Below, in pieces: positions 56,318 to 64,000 of a stretch of 64,000 nucleotides of DNA; the first letter of the stretch is position 1, and the number at the start of each line of letters is the position of its first letter. The stretch covers positions 29,662,850-29,726,849 of the forward strand of contig NC_041007.1 of NCBI RefSeq assembly GCF_004193775.1, read 5' to 3'. A model generated the notes under the pieces. That model did not search any database. It saw nothing but the letters and a program-made list of their open reading frames with translations, and was not told the DNA's origin. The position numbers and the translations under genes were made by a program. Origin of the DNA: Glycine soja. Taxonomy: Eukaryota > Streptophyta > Magnoliopsida > Fabales > Fabaceae.

Positions 56318-56755
56318 ATGGAGGACATTGATGTCCTATAGAGCATAAAAGTAAAGGACATTGAAGTCTTAAAAGTATCAAACAGAAGACATTGTAATCT
56401 TGTAAAACATAAAGGAGAAGATATTGAAGTCTCTGAAAGCATAAAAGACTGAAGACATTGTAGACTTTGAAAGCGTAAAAGACAAAAGACATTGAAGTCT
56501 TTGAAAGTGTAAAAGAATGAAGACATTGTAGTCTTTGAAAGCATAAAGCAAAAGACATTGTAGTCTTGGAATCATAAAATAGAAGACATTGTAGTCTTTG
56601 AAAGCGTAAAAGACAAAAGACATTGAAGTCTTTGAAAGCGTAAAAGACTGAAGACATTGTAGTCTTTCAAAGCGTAAAAGACTGAAGAAATTGTAGTCTT
56701 TGAAAATGTAAAAGACTGAAGACATTTTAGTCTTTTGAAACATAAAGCAAAGGAT
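56318..56755 (-). repeat. 34-bp minisatellite with AAGAC...GTCTT stems
   Basis: About 13 units such as gaagacattgtagtctttgaaagcgtaaaaga. gaagacattg-type starts at 56451, 56485 and 56519 give a 34-bp period. Every unit holds a 5-bp stem AAGAC/GTCTT around attgta or attgaa. Related words (agacttcaatgtct) occur in the 3' UTR of H near 37790. Confidence 0.88.
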
Positions 56756-57699
56756 GTTGAGTCCTATGAAAAAAATAAAGTACGTTGAGTTCTATGAATC
56801 ATGCAATTGGATTCTGGAAATTGGTATATAATGAGAAATCTATGGACTCAGCCTGATGTGAAACATGAGTTTTGGAATGCAAGGACATGCAAACTTCACC
56901 CTAAAATGAAGTAAATGCAGGTTTTGTACGCAACAATGCAATGCAATGAAAAATTGTGCAATGTTCATTACATTCTTTCCTCTTTTGGTGATCTTAATTT
57001 TGTTTCCTTTTTCTTCTTTTTTTGTTTTTGTGAGAAAAAAAAACAGATTGATTGTCTCTTTCTTAAAGATGTGATAACTCATGCAACCTCATCCTATCTT
57101 TTGCAAATCCTTTTGGGGACTCCCTCAGAATGCATGTTTTGTTTGATTTAATCACTTGACAATTTTGGATGACGACAGTGGAGCCATTTGACATTTAATC
57201 AATCAACTGAAATATTGGTCCTAGGGTTTGTCCCTTTCTTTTTTGTTTTAAAAAAATTGATTATTCAGCACAACAAGAAAAATATAAGGCTTTGGGACCA
57301 ATCACATGCACCATTGAAGGATGACAATTGATTATTACACTTTGGTATATGACCCAGTGAAACTTTCCCGATTTAAGGTCATAGAGTGATGCCAAAGGTC
57401 TGTCGATCCCGCTGAAACTTTATGACATGTGCCGATCACGAAAGAAATTATATAACAAGGCTACCCTTGGATTCAAAAGGAATTCTAAGGATTCTACATG
57501 AATGACTAACATCAGGTGTACCTCAGTATCACAATTACCTTTAGGCATTTTCCATGAGCTCCTGGTCAAATGAGTTTTCTTCTCAAATGTGCAAGTGCAA
57601 AACCTCGAGGATTCTCTCTTTATATATATATATATCAACAATCACAAGTTTTTCTTGTTTTTTGTGTTGTTTTTAGAAAACAAATATGCTTTGGCTCGA
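56756..57699. other. unclassified sequence
   Basis: No gene, terminal repeat or known family could be supported. A short (ta)n run lies at 57624-57636. Confidence 0.4.
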
Positions 57700-58262
57700 A
57701 GGGGGTAGCAAGGGATAAATTAGTGTTTGGGATGCTGAAACACGGCCATGTGTCATTTCAAATCTTGACTAGATACTTTTATAGCTTGGATTTTGGGACC
57801 AAACCTCTAATAATCTCGGTTACGATTCGGCAGCGCCTCAACTTTGCTTTTCTTCTTTTTCCTTCCTCTCCCTTTGTTTTTCTTCCTCTCTAAAACTTTT
57901 GAACCCCCAAAACCCCTCCCCTTCATGGCCATTTATAGGAAAGAGCCATTTGGGGCAGGGCAAGCTCGCCCAGGCGAGCTAATTGCTTCATCCTGAAGGT
58001 ATCAGCTCACCTAGGTGAGCTGGAGCTCTCCCAAGCGAGCTAGTTACTTAGGGTTGAAGGAATTTCATGGCCCAGGCGAGCCAGATGCTAGCTTGGGCCA
58101 GCTAGGGTCCAAAAATTTCCAGAAAATGGTCATTTTGCCCTTTTCCTTGTGGTTTCTGTTCCTAGATTCGACAATCGATTTAAGTGATCCATCAACCTTG
58201 TGTTGCAACCGGTGTCAAACGATAAAAGCATTCTCTGGATGAAATTAGGGTCTGACACATCT

Positions 58263-58820
58263 CAACCCAAAAGAACACTGATGCTTCTATTAAAAATCTA
58301 GAAGTTTAGGTTGGACAACTAGCAAAGCAACTATTTGAACGTGGAAGTGGATCTTTCTAACAAATACACAGGTTACCCCAAAGGAACATTGTAATTTAAT
58401 TACAACAAGGTGGGGGACTATGGTTGGTTTGAAGGATAATGGTGAGAAAAATAATAAAGAAGAAGTTGAAAAAGAAAAAAAATGATGAAGTGGTGACTAG
58501 TGAAATAGTAGAAGAGAAAGTGGTAAGTGAAGAACATAAGCATAAATCAAAGAAACAAGCCACTAACCAAGGTAAAGCTATAGTAAATCATCCACCAATT
58601 AAGCATTTTCCTTATCCACATGCTCCGTCAAAGAAAGATAAGGAAAGGCAGTACAAGTGTTTCATAGACATTTTCAAACGATTGCAAATTAACATTCCTT
58701 TTTTTGAGGTGTTGGAGTAGATGCCAACATATGCTAAATTCATGAATATTTTCTTACAAAGAAGAAAAGAATTGTGGATGATGAAATAGTGGAGCCTCAG
58801 CCACAACAATAATGTCCAGC
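58263..58820 (+). pseudogene. element D gag, C-terminal remnant
   Basis: Frames read SIKNLEV-like words (near 58290), then FERGSGSF and NPKEH-like words, then an open stretch 58439-58720 with a Lys-rich start, NHPPIKHFPYPHAPSKKDKE and FIDIFKRLQINIPFFEVLE. The last is the gag-protease linker of Athila elements, also seen in element A. It is followed by MPTYAKF-like sequence after a stop. Then the GAAGCGCT motif follows directly, so protease, RT and integrase are missing. Confidence 0.75.
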
Positions 58821-58825
58821 TTAAA

Positions 58826-60538
58826 AGACGTTAAAGAAGCGCTCCTAGGATGCAACCCAATGTTTCTAAATTTTGTCTTAATTTGTGTTACTTTAATCTT
58901 GTCTTATATTCCTGAACCTTACTTTCGATTCTTTATTCAAAAATTATGTTTTTGAATGTCAAATCTATTTTGTTAGAGCTATCATTTGCATGGCCTGCGG
59001 ACAGGCCTATTTTTCAGGAGGAGGATGAAGACATGACAAATCCTATTGATTATTTCATTGTATAAGACTGAGCTCCTTAGTCATGATCTTCAAAAATTTG
59101 TGAGCTTGTCTTTATGTTTATTTATCACTTTGTATTAAATTCTAGTACTTTATTACCTTATTTATTGTTTTAAATTTTTTGTTTGAAAAACTTACATGAG
59201 TTTATTTTGACTAATTTATGCGGGCTTTGATATTCTGCTAGTATAGTTTTAGATTATAACTATTTTTGGGACTTAAACAGAAAATTTTTCTTGAACATAA
59301 CATGCTTTGGAAAGAATCAACAACAAGTATTTTTTAAACTTATTTTTTGGATCAGAACAATACAAAGGGATTTTTTTGGAAAACATTGAAAGGTTCTCCC
59401 AAATACCAAATGAATTCAAATGTTTTTGCATGGACTTGATAAAAGAAAAACTTTCGAAACACTGATTTGAGTTGAATATGGAAATAGGCCTTAAGCTTTA
59501 GTGATTGTGTGCAACTATAGATTTTACATTAAGTGCCCTCATTAATATGTTCTACAGTCGATTTTGCATAAATTTCTAATTGTCATAACATATGATTCAT
59601 GGATATTATTTAGGCTTTCTTTTTTTTTCTTTATATTTTAAGTCATTGGCCAAAAAGCTATCCCAATGCATATTATTTTACCATTTGCAAGTCATTTGTG
59701 CCAAACACTTTATACTTTCTTGGAACACTAACCTAGGATAAAAGTTTCCTACCTTACCTTAGGTTAGGAAAGAGTAATTTTATAGGCCTATTTCTATCAT
59801 TTGGTGGCTAATGTGATGTAAATACAATGTTTTTGTGGGTATTAAGGGAAATTAAATATTTGACAAAAAAGAAAAAAATGTAGAAAAGAATAGAAAAGAG
59901 AAAAGAAAAAGAAAAGGAAAAACAAGTTCTTTGTGGATAAATAAATGTCTGAATCATGTACATTTTATCAGAGTTGTTGTAAATATGTGAATAGAAAGTA
60001 TTGATAACTTGGTTGACTTGGTTGAAAATAAAAGGGATAGGAAGTAATCGTTCATTTGAGTTAGTAGCTGATTTTTGTGTATGCTCTCCTATTCTTAAGG
60101 TATTTTTGAATATCCAGAAAAGCCAAGATTTCTTTCAAAGCCAGACCCAACCCTAAAAGCCCTAATGATCCATGATGATTATGCAATTTATCTTTGATTT
60201 GATGGGAAATGACTTGCAAAAACGATTTATGACATATTAGTGACTGGAATTGAGATGAAACACTTGCCTATGTGAGAATTATACATCTTTGAGAGGTTTT
60301 CCTCTGTTTGAATGCATTAGGTGTTTCCTCTTGTGTTATTTAGAAACGAAATGAGAATTGATCTGAATCTCATTTTGGTTCTATGAATTTCATCTTTGTG
60401 CTTTCATTTCTCATTATTGCGTTTTGAAAATTTTGTTCTCATCAGTTTGGGAATTGATTCTTTACAAAGCATGTTCATAATTTTTTAAGCATATTTATTC
60501 TATACTTATACTATTTTTATTCGTAATTTTTCTTTACT
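58826..60538 (+). other. element D 3' region with GAAGCGCT motif
   Basis: Starts with gacgttaaagaagcgctcct..gcaaccca. The rest is AT-rich noncoding sequence, similar in part (60180-60300) to the 3' UTR of H at 35520-35660. No env-like ORF was found. Confidence 0.65.
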
Positions 60539-60576
60539 TTGCTTGAGGACAAGCAAGATTCTAGATTGGGGGGAGT
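60539..60576 (+). promoter_or_regulatory. element D AGGA-loop hairpin and polypurine tract
   Basis: Hairpin TTGCTTG-AGGA-CAAGCAA (60539-60556), then attggggggagt directly before the LTR TG at 60577. Confidence 0.85.
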
Positions 60577-61807
60577 TGATAAGTGCCAAATTTCAATTAT
60601 TTTTGGGATTAAATTGTTAGCACTTATCTTTCGATTGTAATAGTTTTCTTAAAAACTACCCTTAAAACTAGTTGTTTTATATATATATTGTGTATTTACT
60701 AATGTTGTTTAAATATGAAAGATTCATCCATGATTTTGTAGGTTTTGATAGTTGTTTGTTAGATCCAGAAAAAAAGCCCAAAGGAAGGGCAAAATGATCA
60801 TTTCAAAAAGATTTATGACACCCAAATCACCCAAGCTAGCAACCAGCTCTCATGGGCTAGTGATCTTGCTTTGGCCCTAAGCAAACAACTTGCCTGGGTG
60901 AGCTGGTTACTTCAGAATTAAGCCATAAATCGCTTGGGCGAGCTGCAGCTCGCCTGGGCGAATTTCCCTCGACTCCTTGGTTGTTTTCTATAAATAGTCA
61001 TGCATTATTGAAGGAAAAGAACATCCTGTATCATTCAAAAAGCAGAGAAAAATGTAGGGGCTAAGTAAGAAGAAGGAGAAAAGGAAAAGTGGAGCCGAGA
61101 CGCTGCAAAGTTGTGATCATGGATCACATCCTTCGTCATTTTTCCTGTTAGTCATGTGCTCTACGCAATGATCGGTTAGTTTTTATTAAGGATTAGATGT
61201 AATCTTTGTACCCTTATGTATCCCTTTTGATATTATATATGTATGAATCTTTTCTACTCATTATTGGTGATTTCATTCTACTCGTAATGCTTGATTTTAT
61301 TTGATCACTAGTTTCATGAAATTGGATTTTAAGTGAGACTGGAAAGTAATCTAAGAATTTGAACTGAATGATTTTACTCTTTGCGTTATGTTGCAAGGAA
61401 TAAAGCATAACGTTTTGATTGCAAAAAGCATGAGGGATCGATATTCGATAAATATTATTAGGTCTTGAGTGCGAGGAATCGACTTGTGATAACCATGTGA
61501 GCATCAGTAATGTTAGAAAAAGGATTTATATATGTTAATCTTATTAGGATACTAAGGGTATGAACGATGAAATCCAATCCTATATTTTCTTGAATTAATT
61601 AAATTCATTATTATTGTTCCTGTAATTTTACGTATTTCCCACACACTAAATTATGTTATTTTCGTAAATTTTGTTATTCCAATATTTTTGTTATTTTCGT
61701 TATTTATGTAAATCCATTATTTTCACTATTCTTTTACTTTAAGATATCTTTAATTAGTTAAACCAAAACCAATGGCATTCGATTAAATTTGTACATAACT
61801 ATTGAAC
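60577..61807 (+). repeat. element D 3' LTR, truncated
   Basis: Starts TGATAAGTGCC. Contains gctcgcctgggcga-type palindromes (60890-60965) and TATA-like ctataaatag at 60988-60997. Ends within ttaaatttgtacataactattgaa, which lies about 30 bp into the preserved end of the D 5' LTR. About 110-120 bp of its 3' end is missing. Confidence 0.8.
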
Positions 61808-61824
61808 CAAAAACCAATTACCCA

Positions 61825-61849
61825 TTTCAGAACAATTACCCATTTCTTG
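61825..61849 (+). repeat. 25-bp inverted repeat, left arm
   Basis: Perfect reverse complement of 63217-63241. The word belongs to the B-type internal region, where it occurs once. Confidence 0.85.
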
Positions 61850-61985
61850 GTGATGATGTTGTACATTTCAACATTTTTGAGGCCATGAGACATTCAGCAG
61901 AGTCCGACAAAGGAGTATTTTGTTTTCCTTGTAGATATCATTGATGATGCAATAGATAGTGTAGATATTTGTCCAGATGTATAAA
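61845..61985 (+). pseudogene. fragment of a protease-RT linker of an Athila-like pol
   Basis: Reads DDVVHFNIFEAMRHSAESDK, and after a frame change VDIIDDAIDSVDI. This resembles the segment between protease and RT in Athila-type polyproteins. No RT follows. Short and low confidence. Confidence 0.45.
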
Positions 61986-62300
61986 TTTAAAATGAATGTA
62001 AATATGATAAATATTAATGTATAATTATTTAAATTTGAGTTTCTCTTCTTTTTTTGGGATATATGTTAACATGTACTTGCTTTTTGTTTTTCTATAGTTA
62101 ATTTTTAAATTTATTTATCATAAAAATAAAAATAAAAATATTCTATTAAATTTATTGAAATACAGTGCTTTTAATAAAAACATATATATGTATATATATA
62201 AATCATTTTAAAATGATGCTCTTAATTAATTTGAAGACATTAATTTTGATATTGTTGACGTTTTGAATTTGCTAACCTCATTTTGGCATAAATGTAAATT

Positions 62301-62301
62301 A

Positions 62302-62362
<61 letters not shown>
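62301..62362. repeat. (ATT)n microsatellite
   Basis: About 20 uninterrupted ATT units. Confidence 0.97.
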
Positions 62363-62363
<1 letters not shown>

Positions 62364-62473
62364 GCACAATAGTTATGTTATTATTACTTGTTTTCCAAAT
62401 CTATTTATCAATACGGATTATAGTTTCAGTTTTAATATAAGTAGCTTTTTTATTGGTAAACTCTATTTATATG

Positions 62474-62475
<2 letters not shown>

Positions 62476-62517
<42 letters not shown>

Positions 62518-62518
62518 T
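62476..62518. repeat. (ATT)n microsatellite
   Basis: About 14 ATT units, 114 bp from the first run. Confidence 0.97.
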
Positions 62519-63199
62519 GGATAAAATTGTATAATAATAATTACTTTATTGTTAGTAGTTATATCTTACAAATTTAATTATGTGAAAAAAAATGTTACGA
62601 AATTAATCCTCTTACAAAAAACTTTAAAAATATATTTAATACCTTTTATACCAAAAAATTATTTAATACTTAATTGTTACAAATTTAAGTGAATTTAAAA
62701 TGATGCTTAATTATTTTGAATAAAAAATTAATTTATCAATTAAATAATTAGATACTTGAATTTAAAGTCAAAAGGTTTATTGAGTTTCTTTGTTTGAGAA
62801 AATAAATTAAGAATGCAGATATTTTCACAAATGATATACGTATTGTATAAATAGCCAAATAGTAAATAATTATTTTTGCAAAAAAATAGTAAACCGATAA
62901 GTTTTAGGTAAAGAATTTTGATTTTAATATGGAATAAATATTTCATATTTTTGAATTTGATATATTACAATAATTGACTGTTTCAAAATTTTAAAATAAT
63001 GATTATTATTATTATTACCAATATGACATCTTAAATGTTTTAAATTAATATCAATGTAAGTCATTATTTGATTGTTAAAAGTATAAAGAAACTTTAAATA
63101 TTATTCATAATTGATGGATATAAATAAAAATCAATCATTATTATAATAATATCAATGTAAGTCATCTGTTTGCATGTACAACTTTGCATATTTTTCTTT

Positions 63200-64000
63200 G
63201 AATTATAGGATATGTTCAAGAAATGGGTAATTGTTCTGAAAATAAAAGTCTCTTAACATTTTGTGATTTGAAATCCTTGTTTTTCCTCTACATGTCATGA
63301 TAGTTTTGAAAGCTCAATTTGAAAGTGATAAGTTTACCTTTGTGAGAATTTGAGCCATCCATCATCATAAGCTTTTTGGTATGTTTTGCCATGCTTGCAC
63401 AATAGCCTTGGCTTGATTCTTGTTGATGCTTCCTAATTCACATGCATATTTGGAAATGATTTAGGCAATTTTGTTCTTATAAGCTTCTAGTCAAATGGAC
63501 ATACCTTGAATTAATTCCTTTGATAGCCCCTTCGAGCCTATGTTCCCATTTCTTTGTTTTGAAGCTCACTACAAGCCTTAGGTGAAAAACCATGATATCA
63601 CCTTGCCCTTAAGGAATTTTGGAGCTTTGGAATTGTTTTGGGAATAAGCTGGGAATAAGTGGAGGGGGGGGGGGTGTATGTTTCATTGGAAGATATAATT
63701 TTTGGTCATGCTTGATGTATATAAAAAAGAGAAGAAGAAAAGAAGTGAAGTTGAATAAATGAGGTCTTGTTATGAGGACTTGATTTGGGAGCCTTGGTTG
63801 ATTTTGTTGATATTAGAGGGTTTGGGTTTACTACTTGTGCTTAATTTCCACTTATTCCCCATTGCTCCTCTATTCCTTTGGGATTTAGCTACTTATTCCA
63901 TATTTTTTTCCCTACCTTGTCCTTGGCCCCATTACAACCTTTAAAGACCTTTTGATCCTCATGTGCATGTGTTTGTCAAGTTGTTTGTCAATTTTAGAAT
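63200..64000 (+). mobile_element. B-type internal 3' region, continues beyond the window
   Basis: Matches 21300-22200 of element B in the opposite orientation (ttgaattataggatatgttc, acatgtcatgatagttttg, tttgatcctcatgtg). It includes a G-tract near 63665 and the HLFPIAPLFLWDLATYSIF reading. LTR and PPT are expected to the right of the window. It is probably the 3' part of another B-type element on the + strand. Confidence 0.85.

Larger units (their letters stand above)
55478..58257 (-). mobile_element. mosaic of H/D-like LTR sequence, minus orientation
   Basis: The right edge 58257 is a clean LTR start on the minus strand (TGTCAGACCCTAATTTCATC) inside the D gag. 57700-58257 shows LTR features, with a TATA-like box near 57935 and AGCTCGCCCAGGCGAGCT-type palindromes at 57960-58090. 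55520-55850 matches the 3' part of H-type LTRs in the same orientation (cttgctcctac, ggaaatcaaacct, cattggaccttgaaacg). In between lie a MULE terminal repeat, a minisatellite and unclassified sequence. The left end is truncated. Confidence 0.65.
40949..61807 (+). mobile_element. element D: outer Athila-like retrotransposon, broken
   Basis: + strand element: end of 5' LTR (40949-41092, duplicated at 49213-49367), tRNA-Asp-type PBS, gag N-terminal half (49537-50323), [C2 and H-like LTR mosaic], gag C-terminal part (58263-58820), GAAGCGCT motif (58826), 3' UTR, hairpin and PPT (60539-60576), and 3' LTR (60577-61807, truncated). The shared word ttaaatttgtacataactat in both LTRs supports one element. 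Protease, RT and integrase are deleted. H inserted into its 5' LTR. Joining the two gag halves into one element is inference. Confidence 0.7.
61986..63199. other. AT-rich sequence with microsatellites, no gene
   Basis: Very AT-rich. No ORF, LTR end or TIR recognised apart from the flanking 25-bp inverted repeat. ORFs over the ATT runs are artefacts. Confidence 0.5.

Noticed and set aside
56299..56743. Overlapping minus-strand ORFs with repeated FYAFKDFNVF-type words
   Set aside because: They are readings of the 34-bp minisatellite in several frames.
62263..62577. Tyrosine-rich ORF
   Set aside because: Produced by the ATT microsatellite.
1..64000. CRISPR array or bacterial origin
   Set aside because: Repeats are satellite and LTR derived, and PBS, PPT and target duplications fit a plant genome; no spacer-repeat pattern was seen.

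Overview
This window is plant DNA made almost entirely of repeats, and no ordinary host gene could be supported. The first 6.9 kb is a diverged tandem satellite with a period of about 91 bp. Its core words (gatgcccgattgaggcccataatatatcgaaac, aagccctgggcaaattcaaa and aacttttgac, given here in shortened form) resemble, from memory, the soybean centromeric satellite CentGm/SB92. With Athila/Tat-type retrotransposons throughout, this points to a pericentromere of soybean (Glycine max) or a close relative. The species call is inference.

Layout. (1) 1-6888: CentGm-like satellite with one inverted block, two non-satellite pieces and visible higher-order repeats. (2) 6889-40948: element H, a 5'-truncated + strand Ty3/gypsy element (Tat/Athila group) with pol remnants, an env-like pseudogene, a 3' UTR full of tandem repeats, a PPT and a 3' LTR. 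(3) Inside H at 9489-30980 sits element A, a minus-strand Athila/Calypso-like element (LTRs, TSD GTAAG, tRNA-Asp PBS, gag, protease, env-like ORF, PPT). Inside A sit element B (19855-24859, TSD CTTAG), a Mutator-like element (12220-13424, 10-bp TSD), an H-type solo LTR (25987-27573, TSD GATAT) and a G-type solo LTR (13746-17405, TSD CTCAC). That G LTR contains solo LTR F1, which contains solo LTR F2. (4) 40949-61807: element D, an outer + strand Athila-like element whose 5' LTR received H. D is broken by a 1,095-bp tandem duplication, by chromovirus-like C1 (41960-49134) and truncated C2 (50324-55477), and by an H-like LTR mosaic (55478-58257). (5) 61808-64000: AT-rich DNA, two ATT microsatellites and the start of another B-type internal region.

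How the parts relate. The genes present are retrotransposon gag, protease, integrase and env-like pseudogenes, all broken by stops, frameshifts or deletions. Many insertions have target-site duplications readable on both sides, so the order of events can be reconstructed: D, then H, A, G2, F1 and F2 as six nested layers. The 1.1-kb duplication came after H and before C1.

The most unusual signals are structural. F-type LTRs carry about ten consecutive short hairpins. In five of them the loop GGGTACA is constant while the stems change sequence and stay complementary. Separately, elements A, B and D share a small AGGA-loop hairpin with covarying stems just upstream of their polypurine tracts. 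Each LTR family also carries its own repeated short palindrome.
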